DNA of 64,000 nucleotides from Schizochytrium sp. CCTCC M209059. Taxonomy: Eukaryota; Sar; Bigyra; Thraustochytrida; Thraustochytriidae. The notes beneath the pieces were generated by a model. The model was not told the origin of the DNA. It did not search any database and saw only the letters and a list, made by a program, of their open reading frames with translations. Positions within the stretch are counted from its first letter, which is position 1. Every line of letters starts with the position of its first letter. The position numbers and the translations under genes were made by a program. This document shows positions 1 through 11,689 of the stretch, in pieces. The stretch is taken from NCBI GenBank assembly GCA_000818945.1, contig KN805371.1, forward strand, positions 804,666-868,665. The letters are read 5' to 3'.

Positions 1-3000
1 TTGTCGACAATGCGCTCTGCGTCCTCATCCTCGGCATCCAAATGCGCTGCGGTGCGCATAGTCGCCTGCACAAGCGCTGCATCGACCCCGCCATGCAAGG
101 CGCACGTCACAAGCACACGTGATACGTACTCGTGCAGGGACGCGGGCAGCGCCGTCGACGGCACGTTTTGCAGCAAGCTTTGCAAAACGTGAATCGCAGC
201 GAGCAACACATTGTGAAACGATGGTGCCGCCTGTTTTGCATTCGGCTGCCGAAGATGAGCCGCGACTCCACGAGGCGCCGCCACAGCCTCTAGGGCAGCA
301 CTCACAAAAAGCAAATTTCGAAGCTCTTCGCGTCCAAGACGCGCGCCACGACCGGGACCCGTCAACACACTAAACTGCTCCAGAGCACGACACAAGCTCA
401 CGTCCATGACCTTGCTCGTCACACTAGCGTTGTTCTCTTCCATGTCCTCGCCAGCGGGCCCATCGAGCTTAGCGCCAGATGGAGCTCCTTGTCGAGTCGA
501 AGTCGACCCCGATTGGCCTCCTCGTCGCCGCGCCTGAGCCTGCGCCATTTGCTCCAGGGCGCGTTGACGTCGCGCTTTGCTCGCCGCCAGCGCTTCGCGA
601 CGTTGCATCTCCGAGTCTACCGGCTTGGGGGTCAGACTGGGCAACAACTTCATCAATCGCAGAGATTCCTTGTGGTCACCCGCGCGCCGCGCCTGCGCCA
701 AAAGTCCATTCAATTCGGCCAACGTCTCTGGCACATAGTGTTTCGCCTTCAAATGTCGTTCAATGGTCTGCACCTCGCGTTCCTCCAGAACAACCGTGTA
801 GTAAGGCTCGCTAGGATCATCCAAATGAACCTTGCTGACGATGCCAGCAACGGGCGATCCAGGAGTTTTCATATACAAAATCTCCTCGCCTTCAGAAAAT
901 GCTGGCGCCTTAAATGCCGGTGCGTTCGAGGTAGTCTCAAGGTCTGCCCCGGCACCCGTGCCTGCCTCCCCCAGCGTCGCCCCTACCTGGTCAATATCCT
1001 TGTTGACCTCACCCTCTTCTCCGTCTTTTCCTTCGCTTTCTAGTCCAGAGTCCCCGTCCTCGTGATCTTTCATGACGGTAATGAAGGCATCTGCCGTTCT
1101 CGCGGCCTCGTCCCGTCCAGCTGCTGGTACGTGCTGCAGCACGGCAGCGGCACAACGTTCCACCAAGGCATCAAACTCCAAACCTAGCTCTTGCAATAGA
1201 GGCGACATAGTCTGCACCAAGGTGCGCAAGGCCGGAAGCGAAAGCCGCAAGCCCTCCATTGCAGGCACAATCTGGTCTTTTACCGTCTCACGGACCTCCT
1301 GTGCGTCCGATGCAACCGCATAAGACGAAAGTGCCGAGGCGCTCGCGAAAACCTCTACAACAGCCGCCTTTTCCATGACAGCTTGCAGCGCTTCGTCCTC
1401 AAGCGCTGCGTGTACAAAGTCTCCAAATCGTGCCTGCACAATGTACGGCACAAGAATCGCTTCAAACCATTCTGGATGGTCTCCCGCGTGGGTGACAAGG
1501 GTCCACAGAAGCGGAGCTGGCTCGTGGAATCCAAGACATCCCTCTTCGACCTCGCTCACGTACATGGCCACGTCGACGAGCCGTTCAGGCTGGCGTGTGC
1601 TCGACAAACGCGAAAAGACATCCTTGCCGCGGTCGCCTTGGCGCACGAGATGCGCCCACGCGTGTTCGGCTCGCTCGCCCCACAAAAGATTGTCCGCCGG
1701 GCGATCAAACACGCGCACGAGCCAATCCCGCAACCAAGACTCTGTCTCTGACGTGACGGCATCAACGTGTTCCGTACGAGGTTGCAAAAGAGCTTCGCAA
1801 ACCATAGCAAGCGCTCCAATTTCGGGACGCGTGCTTGCCCCAAGGCTTGCAAGTACACCAGCCAATGCACGCAGCGCGCTCTCCTCGGGAATGTCCGACG
1901 TCAAAGGCTTCTCCAAGCCAAAGTCGCTCGCTTCTCCCGACTCTTGTCCAAAGTGCATCGTTGCGAAGCGAGCCAGCGGCCCCGAGCAAGATGCCTCCAA
2001 CGTCGTAGCAGCGTCCTGGTCAAGCCAGCCTAGCCTCCGTACAGCACTCACTGCTGACGGTACAGGCCAGTCGAGCACCGACTGCACAATGCCTTGAACT
2101 GGAGTTGGGGCTTCCTCAGATGGCACTTGCAAAAGACCCTCTGCAAGAAGTTCTTGCGCGCGTGAGTCCTTTTCTAAGCCTGCAAAAAACTGTGTCCAGA
2201 GACTTTCGCGCATCTCCTGCGGCAAGGAGCTACCCACACAGATCCGCATGGCCAGACGAAAGCTCGCTGCAGCTTCGTCGCCGTCTCGTCGAAAACGAGC
2301 GACTTTCAAAAGAGCCTCTCCACGACGATCTGTGGCGCCAGAGACAGCCACGAGCGAGTCCAGGGCGCCGAGCGAGGGGCACCGACGCCCATCGTCGAGC
2401 GCCGCGTCGACCAAAGATCCCGCAAGATCAATGACGCCTTGTTTTCCACGCTTGGCGCCGGCATCCAAAACTTCTCCCACGCGGTTTGCGCGGGTCGCAT
2501 CCTCCATCAAGTGCACAAAGAGACACTGGTGTACAGCAGCCCACCATGCCGCGCCCTCGGCTGGGACCTGACCCAGAGCCAGCGCTAGAGTCGCAAGCAG
2601 GTCGTGCCCTAGCCGAAAGCGCCTCGTTTCGCAAATGTACGCATTCAAAGGACGCACAAGATGAGCCGGGTCGAATGCGCGCCCATGCTTGAGCAGAAAA
2701 GCAATGGACTCCAATTGTGCTTGCAGGAGCGCGGGACTCCCGTGAGGCCCGAGGTCCTCTTCTGCAGCCATACCACTCCACACTTCTTCAAGCCATTTAT
2801 TCGCCAGTTCCTCGCTTCCAAGGTCGTCCCACACATGCGCTGGAATCAGCGAGAGCATGGGAAGCAGCATAGGATACGCGTGGCGGCCTGAGCCACGCGC
2901 CCCACGCCGCAAAAACGCCCAGAGATTCGGGAAAAACGCCTTGCGGAATTCGCGCACCTGTTCAAAAAAAGAGGCGTCTTGCATTGTCGTTACAAGCGCC

Positions 3001-3998
3001 TCGACAACGCGCCCGACCAGTCGAGGGTCCTGCTCGCTGACAAGAGCTCGGGAAAGGAGTGTGCACGCATCTCCGCCCGCGACAGTAGAGTCCAAAATCC
3101 CTGCCTTGGCGAGCGTTCCCACGACTTCGTAGGCGGCTCCACGCACAAGACTGCTCTCGCTGTTCAAAAGAGGCTTCCACCGCACAGGTTGGCCTAGCGC
3201 CGCCCGTGCCAAAGGTCCCAAAAGATCATCGGCTTCGTCCGGGACAAGATCTGGAAGCTTACCAATCGCGCCGAGCGCACTCGCCTGAATTCTGTCGCGT
3301 ACCTCCTCGTCCACGCCATCAGCGCCACGATTTGCCACGCGTTTGGCGAGCACGGACGAGATACTCTCGAGGTGTTTCTGAAAAAGGCCGCGCAAACCAT
3401 CATCACCAAGATGTTGCTCCATGGAGCGCAAAAGCTCGCTCGCAGCGCGGCTCACGTCTGCATTCGACGCATCACCCACGCAACACAGGGTCTCGCCGAG
3501 ATACACACCTGCAAATCGGCTCACGAGCTTGGGAACTCGAGCCAGAATCACACCGAGCGTGGAGTTGGCGCGTTCGCGGACACGGTGGTCGGCATCGCGA
3601 GAACACAGACGAAGATAGTGGTATAAAAAGTGCGGCAGAGCCTCGCGCGCGTCCTCGCGCGTCGACAGCGTCTCCTCGGCAACGAGCCTTGCAATTTCTT
3701 GCAGGGCCTTGACCTTGGTCTGTGGATCTTTCTTGGACAGACTCTTGAATGCTTGCTTGATATCTTCGTGTTTGCCCGCATAGTACGAAGTGGCGCTCAG
3801 ATCCTCGTTGCCTGCTCCCCGCTGCGCGCGCGTAGCGGATTTCCCCTCTCCTGCTGCTGTCGGTGGTGCCGCTAACGCTGACGCTGACGCCGCTGGTGAG
3901 GAGAAGGCGTCGAACCCGACAAAGGTCGACGCGTCAAAGCCCGCGCGATGCATGGCCGCGGCCGACGCTGCGGCGGACGCCTTGCGTGCCTTGCCCAT
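1..3998 (-). CDS. LTN1: Listerin-like E3 ubiquitin ligase (partial; C-terminus off the left edge)
   Basis: Listerin is the ribosome-associated quality-control E3 that ubiquitinates nascent chains stalled on 60S subunits. The minus-strand frame from ATG at 3998 stays open to position 1, about 1,332 codons. The N-terminus (MGKARKASAAAS, then FVGFDAFSS and FKSLSKKDPQTKVKALQEI) matches the conserved listerin start, where a FxGFxxF element precedes the SKKD..TK.KAL HEAT repeat. The rest is helical HEAT-like sequence. Near residues 1050-1080 a short beta-rich segment reads KVHLDDPSEPYYTVVL followed by REVQTIERHLK, resembling the histone-reader-like segment in listerin-type ligases. It is followed by a Lys/Arg/Gln-rich helix. 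The family C-terminus (RWD plus RING) should lie beyond the left edge. Identification rests on the N-terminus and HEAT architecture; the RING is not visible here. Confidence 0.78.
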   Translation of the reverse strand, partial: MGKARKASAAASAAAMHRAGFDASTFVGFDAFSSPAASASALAAPPTAAGEGKSATRAQRGAGNEDLSATSYYAGKHEDIKQAFKSLSKKDPQTKVKALQEIARLVAEETLSTREDAREALPHFLYHYLRLCSRDADHRVRERANSTLGVILARVPKLVSRFAGVYLGETLCCVGDASNADVSRAASELLRSMEQHLGDDGLRGLFQKHLESISSVLAKRVANRGADGVDEEVRDRIQASALGAIGKLPDLVPDEADDLLGPLARAALGQPVRWKPLLNSESSLVRGAAYEVVGTLAKAGILDSTVAGGDACTLLSRALVSEQDPRLVGRVVEALVTTMQDASFFEQVREFRKAFFPNLWAFLRRGARGSGRHAYPMLLPMLSLIPAHVWDDLGSEELANKWLEEVWSGMAAEEDLGPHGSPALLQAQLESIAFLLKHGRAFDPAHLVRPLNAYICETRRFRLGHDLLATLALALGQVPAEGAAWWAAVHQCLFVHLMEDATRANRVGEVLDAGAKRGKQGVIDLAGSLVDAALDDGRRCPSLGALDSLVAVSGATDRRGEALLKVARFRRDGDEAAASFRLAMRICVGSSLPQEMRESLWTQFFAGLEKDSRAQELLAEGLLQVPSEEAPTPVQGIVQSVLDWPVPSAVSAVRRLGWLDQDAATTLEASCSGPLARFATMHFGQESGEASDFGLEKPLTSDIPEESALRALAGVLASLGASTRPEIGALAMVCEALLQPRTEHVDAVTSETESWLRDWLVRVFDRPADNLLWGERAEHAWAHLVRQGDRGKDVFSRLSSTRQPERLVDVAMYVSEVEEGCLGFHEPAPLLWTLVTHAGDHPEWFEAILVPYIVQARFGDFVHAALEDEALQAVMEKAAVVEVFASASALSSYAVASDAQEVRETVKDQIVPAMEGLRLSLPALRTLVQTMSPLLQELGLEFDALVERCAAAVLQHVPAAGRDEAARTADAFITVMKDHEDGDSGLESEGKDGEEGEVNKDIDQVGATLGEAGTGAGADLETTSNAPAFKAPAFSEGEEILYMKTPGSPVAGIVSKVHLDDPSEPYYTVVLEEREVQTIERHLKAKHYVPETLAELNGLLAQARRAGDHKESLRLMKLLPSLTPKPVDSEMQRREALAASKARRQRALEQMAQAQARRRGGQSGSTSTRQGAPSGAKLDGPAGEDMEENNASVTSKVMDVSLCRALEQFSVLTGPGRGARLGREELRNLLFVSAALEAVAAPRGVAAHLRQPNAKQAAPSFHNVLLAAIHVLQSLLQNVPSTALPASLHEYVSRVLVTCALHGGVDAALVQATMRTAAHLDAEDEDAERIVD

Positions 3999-4349
3999 CG
4001 TCCTCGCTTTCTTGAAGCGAGCCTTCTCCAAGTTGTTCTGGTCCTCCCCGCGTTGGCCTCGCGTTCTGCGCTTGCTCCGCCTCGTCTCCTTCGCGATCGC
4101 CGCACCTCGCGCTGCTGGGCGGGCTGCGGCCCGACTGCCGGGGCTCTGCGCCCCTTCCTGCCCGCCGGGCTCTCGCGCCGCTCCCCCAAGCTGCTGCCGC
4201 GCCCGCCGCGCGTCTCGCTCGCGCCCTCCCGACTCCCTCCGCCGCGGTCTCCTGCGCTCGCAGCGCGCCGGCAGCACCAGCCCAGGGAGAAAAGAAAGCT
4301 CCTTTGGTTGGTCGATTGTTCGTTCGACCAGGCTGCGGAGAAGAAACAA

Positions 4350-4394
4350 AATGAAATGAAGTGAAGTGAAGTGAAGTGAAGTGAAATGAAGTGA
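4350..4394. repeat. TGAAG pentanucleotide microsatellite
   Basis: Tandem 5-bp units (TGAAG, with TGAAA variants) lie about 350 bp upstream of the LTN1-like start, in noncoding DNA. Confidence 0.85.
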
Positions 4395-4970
4395 GAGAGT
4401 GAGGCAGGCGGGGCGGTTTGTTGGTCTCTCCCGACGAAGAAGAGAAACACTCGAGCTCGAACGCGCCACGAGCAGCCGCCAACGAATGCGAAGACAATGG
4501 TGACGACGATGGCGACGAAGATTATGGCAATGACATTGGAAGCGTCCTTTGGCAATGTATGTATGACCTGAGCTGCATGCGCGCGTGCGTGCGTGCGTGC
4601 GTGCGTGCATGCTAAAGGCATCTGTGGAAATGCGAACAAGGCAAATCTGCCTCGCTCGAATCCGCCTCGCTCGCGCATAGCGGAGAGAGATTCGAACAAG
4701 GTAGTTTACTCGCCAAACATCGTTTGTTGTCCAACTGCGCTCCACGACGAGGCCCATCACCATGCCATGGGCATGATGGTCAAATTCGTGTAATCGCGAA
4801 CGATGAACAATCAATTGCACGCGCTCGAGTCGGGATCGCTGCAAGCAACTGCAACGCCATATCTACAACTTTGACTTCTCATCTGCCTTTCTACACATTC
4901 GTTCCCGCTGCTTCACTCGTTTCGTCACGCGTTTCACGTGCTGCGATACTAATGTATCAGCGGCTCCTTC

Positions 4971-5016
4971 TTTCCTGCCTGCCTGCCTGCCTGCCTTCCT
5001 TCCTTCCTTCCTTTCT
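4971..5016. repeat. CCTG/CCTT tetranucleotide microsatellite
   Basis: CCTG units switch to CCTT units part way along, a compound tetranucleotide array in the LTN1/SCC2 spacer. Confidence 0.85.
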
Positions 5017-5453
5017 TCATCTATAATGTCGTCGACCGGACCGACCTCCAGGTTCCACGGCGGCCTGTGCCGCGACAGCACTGGCGCCGATTCCATGAGC
5101 CAGTCAAGACGACCGGCGATGGTCGCGAGCCCAGAAGGTCCGCGAGTCTCGGACTCGCACAACGCGTTGAACCCAAGACTCGGCCCGACCTGGCTCTCCC
5201 TTCCCGCGTGAGTTGACCGACAGAAACGAGAGTCACCCGCCTGAGAACGGTCGTTAGGTCGCCAGGCCCGGTGCAGGTGCCCCTGGCCGATTTTCGAATT
5301 CCAAATTTTCGAATTCAAAATTTACGCGCAGACTCCGAGAGGCCTGGGTACCATAGGTAGTTAGTAGATCGTTGGTCAGTCACCCGGCGCAAGTGGGGCA
5401 AAGGCTGCGGCAAGTGGAGCAAAGGCGCTGGAGACACTGAGACTGCCAAACCG

Positions 5454-5518
5454 CGATCGATCGATCGATCGATCGATCGATCAATCGATTGATTGATCAA
5501 TTGTTTCATTGATCGATC
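5454..5518. repeat. GATC/GATT tetranucleotide array
   Basis: About eight perfect GATC units are followed by GATT/GATC variants. GATC is self-complementary, so the array can fold on itself. It lies about 450 bp upstream of the SCC2 start. Confidence 0.85.
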
Positions 5519-5962
5519 CTCGGGCGCTCCCGGCAGAGCAACAAAGAAAGCAAAGGCGAGACCTGCGCGGAGGGCTCGCACGCAGGCGCGCGGGCGGGCA
5601 GACAGGCGCGCAGAGCGGCAGGGAGCTGGGCAGGCAGGCAGGCAGGCTGGGCAGGCTGGCGACCGCTCTGAAGAAGGCGCCCACGAACCGGCGGGCAGGG
5701 AAGGAAAAACCAAAGAAGCGCGCTCGTTGACTCGAAAGGCGAGGCCCTCGGCGCACCGCACGCGCGGGGACGAACGCTCGCGCGAGAGAAGACCTGGGCG
5801 CAGGAATCGCGGTTCCAAGGCGCGGAGGTCCGCGCAAGCACGCACGCACGCACGCACGCACGCACGGAAGGCGAGCAACCCGGAGTCAGACCACCGCCAA
5901 ATCCTTGCCTCCCAAACTCTTTTTTCCCTTCTCCTCCAACAAAGTAGCTCTAGCGCACCATC

Positions 5963-8900
5963 ATGGTCCCATCAGACCACCATCATATGCCGGCGATGGG
6001 CGCTGCGCAGGATGCGTACGAATTTGAAAACCAGGAAGGGACAGTACAGAGTCTCGTTGCGGCGGGCCCGCCCAGGTCATTGAATGGTGTGCCTGGTGCT
6101 GAGTCCCGAGAGGCCATCGAGGCCAAACGAGTTTCCGATGTCCTTGATAGCGTGTTGCAGACGCTCGACGAAGCAGCCGCGGAACGTCTTCGCGGCAATG
6201 AGGCCGTCGCGCTAGGTACATCAGACGAAATGCCAAACCTCGAGTCCGTGCAGGTGGACCTCAACGCAATCTGCAAAGATCTCGAGGGCGTCATGGTTGC
6301 CGGAGCGCTTTCTCATGTTGATGCAGAGACACTTGTTTCTTTCGCGCAGGCCCTGTGCAAGACAGCTGCGGCTGCGACAGCCATAAGCGAGCTTGCCGAG
6401 GCGCTCGATCGCGCGAGCTTACTGCTGCGAATCATGGCCGATCCGCATGCAGACCCTCGCCTCGTGTCTGGCGAGTCTCTCGAAGCTGCCATTAATCTTT
6501 GCCGCATGGCGCTCATCGATGTCTTGTACCCCCAAATCGACGCAAACTTTTCCGCCAAAGCTGGAATGCGCGCCAAGTCGCGCTCTAATTCAAACGTCTC
6601 GTCACGGAAGAAGCGCGGTGCTGCAAAACGCAAAGGCCGAAAAACTGGACGAAAACGAAGACGCAGCGAGCGACCTGATGAGGACGGCGGTGAGGGATGC
6701 CAAGACGCAGACAGCATTCGCGACGACGATGATGATCTCGACAGTCCTCGCAGCGCGAGCAACGATGGCCAGGAAAGCCCCGAACTCGACGCGACTGCGC
6801 AAGGCCTCGATGCCGATTCGTCCACCACCGGGACTGACTTGCGCTTGATTGCGGACGCTGCTGCCCGGGCCCTCGCTTCCCTGGACGGCGCTTTGGCTCG
6901 CATCCCTCGAATCGAGGATGCTCAGCTTGTGCAAGTGATCAGCCTCTGCACAGCGTGCTTGTATCTGGATCCGGTTAAGAAGAAAACGAGCCTGGTCGCC
7001 AAGGCGCCCTTTCTTCAACAAGTTAGCCTTGACCTTTTGCGTTCCATTTTTCGCCACAATGTTGCTCACCGCTCTCTCGTGCTCGACGAGCTTTCGGACG
7101 CTGTTTCGCGACTCCCGCGCTCGAGCCGCAACCTTCGCACTTATTGCATTCCTGGCAGAGATCGCTCAACGGTCCAGCTACTTACCGTTGCCGTTCTCGA
7201 AATCGTGCAGTCCGCGTGTGGACCGGATCCTAGCGAGCCCCAGGCCATTCCAGACTTTCGTGTCGCGCAACAGTCTGCTTTCGAGTTCCTCCGCAGTATT
7301 CTTGACAAGTGCGCCTCGCCTCAAGATCACATCGACGAAGAAGAAGTCAAGCACCACCGGAACTTTCTCAATTACTTTGTGGAGGATCTTCTTCAGCTCT
7401 TGCACGAGCCGCGCTGGCCTGCGGCCGAAATGATGCTCTCCCTCGTCAGCAACTTTATTACCAACTACTTGCTCAAACCGGCCAAAACGCTCACACTCAG
7501 CGCCCAGCGCTTTGGCATGCAGAGCCTCACGCTCTTGGGAAGCGTCTTGGCGCGGGTCCAGCAGGATCAGCTCTGGGCCGCCGAAAATCCTCTCAAGCTA
7601 CCGAGTGAGGCGTCGTCGCAAACGACACGGCCTCAAGGTGTACGTTCCTTGTGCCCAATTTGCGGTATCGCAGACACTGGCGACGAGGAGATGGCCGGGA
7701 CCGCCAATAACCAGGTCCAGTGTGAGCGTTGCAAACAGTGTTTTCACGTGGGCTGCCTTGGCATGCAGGACAGCTTTGCAATGTACCACTGCGACGACTG
7801 TATCATGGTCCAGCAGCTCGAAGCGGTCGGGACGTGTGTTGCATACGCTTTCGATGCTCGCTCAGCGACCATGCTGAGCTCGACCGCAGGTCCTGCGGCC
7901 GCGGACCTTGCCGCATTTCGCCAGCTCTATCTTAATATTCTCACGAGCGAGCATCTTGACGGCTCACGCGGGGCCTCAATGGCCTACGAGTTTTGCGTCG
8001 CGCAGTGGGCGCAAGAAGACATGAAACCTGGAGGTATCGGCGAAACTAGCCGGGGCGCTCTTCTTTCACAGTGGAAGTATCGCGATGCCTTGGCGAATCT
8101 CTTGGGCGGGGCGCGCACCACGCGATCCCGGAACTCGGTATCGCGTTTCACGGCCGCCGCTCTTGTGCGCCATCTCGACCTCGTGCGTGCACATGGCCTC
8201 TGCAGCAAGGCCACGGGTGACACGATGCTTACCCGTCTCTTGCGGATCCTAGGCACCGGGGTCCCCTCGCTGCGCGCGCGTGCTGTCAAGGCAGTTGGAG
8301 TCGTCATTGAGGCAAACCCAGCCCTCATGGAGGACAAGCGTGTTCAAGCTGTTGTCGAAAAGCGCGTGCTCGACGAGGCAATTTCTGTTCGCGAGGCCAC
8401 CATTGACCTTGTCGGTCGCTACGTGGTCGTCAAGCCCGCACTCGTCAAGGATTTCCAGGCAATGCTTGTCCAGCGCCTCAGCGACCTCGGTCTTTCGGTG
8501 CGCAAGCGCGTGGTCAAGGTCTTGCGCAGCTTACTTCTTGCCTCTGCTCCCTTTCCCGACCGCGCGGCCGTGCTGATGGCGCTCGTAGACCGTGTCGCGG
8601 ATCCTCAAGAGGAGGATTCCGTCCGGGACCTCATTATTTCCATTTTTCGCGACCTTTGGTTCGCCGGGACCGCGATTGCAGCTTCGGGGAGCTATCTTGA
8701 GGGCAGCGGGATCGATGGAGATGCTGCCGCTACCGCTGCAGCGTCCACGCCTGCACATAGCAGGCGGAATGGCAGCGTCCCAGGTTCTGCCATGAGTGCA
8801 AATGAGAATGGGGCCGAAGAGGATAGGAGCCGAGACGCGAGTCCGGGAATGACTCCTTTTCGCACCCCCATGCAAGCCGTTCACTCGGCTCGCAGACAGC

Positions 8901-11655
8901 GCGCAGCAAATTCGACCGCGATGCGCTCCATGGCCACACCGGGCACAGCTGCTGCTGTATCCGCCACTTCGAACGGCGCAAGCATTCCATTCACCGACTT
9001 AAGCGAAGAAGAGCAGACGCGCGCGCTTCAGCGCAACTCCAAGGACATCATGACTCTCGCCGGTATTCGCGCGGATAACAATTGGCTCGTGGCTCTTCTC
9101 AAGGGCATTCTTGATCCATCCGACACTAAATCCGCGCGAGAGACAGATCGCGCTCGCGCCACCTGCGAAAGGTTAGTAGCAACCATGGTGAGCCAACTTT
9201 TGGACATTCAGGGAGAGGACTATGACATGGGCGAGGTCAAAGAGGACGGCAATGTCTTTGTCAACAACGACCCGGAGGAGCTGACCATGTATATCCTTCG
9301 CGCACTTGGGCTCTTTGCCGACGCTGCACCTCCACTGCTCATGGGTCATCTTGAGTCCCTTGCGAGCTACCTTCTCGACGGCATGCTTCAAGTCAAGAAG
9401 GAGGATGAGGTTGAGGCGGCGTGCACCATCCTGCGCATCGCCACACAGTCACTGCGCACGGCAAATAAGCGCCCCGAGGCGCGCTTCGCAGAGGGTTTTG
9501 CTAAACAACTCCGTGCTCTCATCCTCCGGCGCCCCCCTCAGGTCATGGAAGCCGCGGCAGAGACCCTAGGCATCCTCTGCACACAAGAAAAGCGCCTCGA
9601 AGAGTATCTTCGGGCCCCGCTCAACCAGTTTGATCGGTATCTCGACACGCTGCAGAACATCGACACCCTCAAGGGTAAAGACACGCGGACCATGTTTGGC
9701 GCGCACCGCGCCTTGCTCGGGAGCGGCGCCATTTGCCGGGCCCTTCAGGACCCTGAAACATGTTTGCTTGACAATGCCGTGCGCCATGTCTTGCACCACG
9801 CCCAGGACGAACAACACAAACGGACCCGGGTCATTGCCATGCAAGCCCTGGGCCACATTTGCATCAAGGATCCTCAGCGCTTGCTGAGCGAGCAAGCGGA
9901 TTCCTTTGTCGCGCACGCTCTCGAGCGTGACCCAGACTCGGCGGTTCGTTGTCAGGCCTTGGCAACGCTCCAGCACCTTCTCCAGTTAGGCGAGGAACGT
10001 CTCGAAGACGGTCAGGCACAGGCCTCGCTCGAGCTTTCAACGTCCCGCGCCGATCGAGTCAAGGGAGACCAAGACACGGATTCAGGAGTCGTTGCCAGTG
10101 TGATGCAAAAGCATGCGCAAGCCATCATCGGTCTTCTTTTTGATAAGTCGGCCAAGGTTCGAATTCATGCCGTCTTGCTGGTTGGCACGATGCTGCGCCA
10201 GGGTCTCATAAACCCTCTGCAATGCATTGAGCCCATGGTCACCCTCGAATCTGACGAAAAGTGGGTTGTTCATGATACTGCGCATCAGTTCCTCGTTGAC
10301 TTGGATGAGCGTCATCCCGAGTTCCTCATCACTCGCTGTGTACAAGGGCTCATTCAGGCTTATCGCTACAAGCAGGATTCTGGGTATTCCACAGCTGCTA
10401 CAGTGCCCCGGGATAGTGTCGAGGACGACGCAGGGGCTGACCCAGACGTGGAAAAGCATTTCCGAGTTGGCCCGTTGCAACCAACCTTTTCCATCTTTTC
10501 GCGTCTCTACCGGAGTTGCCTCGCGGGTAATGTGGCCCATCGCACGCGCTTCATGCAGTCGGCACTAAGCCTCTTCCGACCGGACCCAAGTCTCTTTACA
10601 GATCTCACGTCGTCTCTTTCCTCACCAACGAACAAAGGTTCCTCTTCCTCTTCAACCCCTGCCGCAACCCAATCGCGACAGGTCTCTCTTGAGGAGCTGC
10701 ACTTTGTGGCGGAGACACTCGGAACCTTGCCTTACACGTTGTGGGAAGAACCTCTCTACCTGGTGTACCAGATCAACAGCCTCACGTCGCTTCATGGCGA
10801 TGCTCTCGTTCAACTTTTGAAGCCGTCTCTCGCACCCGAGCTCATTGAGGAAAGTGGCGCGCACACGACCGAGGCCGAGGCCAACGGTGAGACTGAGGCT
10901 GAGGCGAATGGCGAGGCCTCAGATGATCCTACTCCAAAATTGTCCAAGCTCGAGTATGGCAAACTCGACGCCGAACCGTTACGAAAAGCGTATGCCGCTG
11001 TGGAGGCGCTGCAAATGCTCTTCAAACTCAAGGCTTATCTCAAGTCCACGTACAACCTTTCTGAAGCAAGATGCGAAAAGTACAATCCTAACGAGACTGC
11101 CAAGGCTACAGAGAAGCATATTAGCTCTCCGCCGACAAGTCTCCCGCCTTTTCCAGAAATCAATTCCGCGATCGTCACCATCGTCGAGTGCAAACCCCAT
11201 GAGATCCCAACTACTCAAGAGCTTGTGGAAATGCTTCAAAACCCCTTTCACGCTTTTGTTGATGCTCTCACGGATGACCCTGATGATGTTGCCTACGTCC
11301 CTGAATCCAAGTCAGGCTCGAGCAAGAAACGTCGTCGCTCTTCCGCGACAGCTCAGGCGCCGGCCACGGAACTTGAGGGACCAGAGGCTGCCATTGCAGC
11401 AGAGGTGGCCGCGCCTGCTGCTACTGCAACGTTTAATGACCTGGCCGCTGGTGCAGGAGTATCTCTGCAGGGTGTGCAGGCTGATGCTCTTGCGCCTCCC
11501 CCCTTTGATCCTTCGCAGCAGAACTTTCAACCTCAAGCCCAACCCCACCCTCATCAAGGCATGATGCCTCAGGGTTATGGGCAAATGCCAATGATGCAGA
11601 ATCAGTTTGCTCAAATGCCGTTCCCCCCACCACACTTGCAGCAACATCACCAGTT

Positions 11656-11689
<34 letters not shown>

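Larger units (their letters stand above)
3999..5962. promoter_or_regulatory. 2-kb divergent intergenic region with several short tandem arrays
   Basis: This spacer separates the divergent LTN1-like and SCC2 genes, so it should hold both promoters. No convincing gene is seen; the ORFs in it are short, Ala/Arg/Cys-biased and overlap repeats. It contains a TGAAG-type array (about 4350-4394), GCGT repeats (4581-4611), CCTG changing to CCTT repeats (4971-5016), GATC repeats drifting to GATT (5454-5518), GGCA-type repeats (about 5629-5665) and CGCA repeats (5836-5866). The near repeat TTTTCGAATTC occurs twice around 5290-5325. No clear TATA box was identified. Confidence 0.5.

Noticed and set aside
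3872..4699. Minus-strand ORF of 275 aa overlapping the LTN1 start in another frame
   Set aside because: Arg/Ala/Phe-biased translation of simple-sequence promoter DNA; LTN1 frame has a clear conserved N-terminus.
4660..4710. Possible tRNA 3' end on the minus strand (TTCGAATC)
   Set aside because: T-stem halves are not complementary and no acceptor or anticodon arm is found.
5315..5878. Overlapping Ala/Cys/Arg-rich ORFs on both strands
   Set aside because: Driven by GATC, GGCA and CGCA arrays; no domain or conserved start.
10845..11564. Plus-strand 239-aa ORF inside SCC2
   Set aside because: Leu/Arg-rich shadow in the +1 frame of SCC2.
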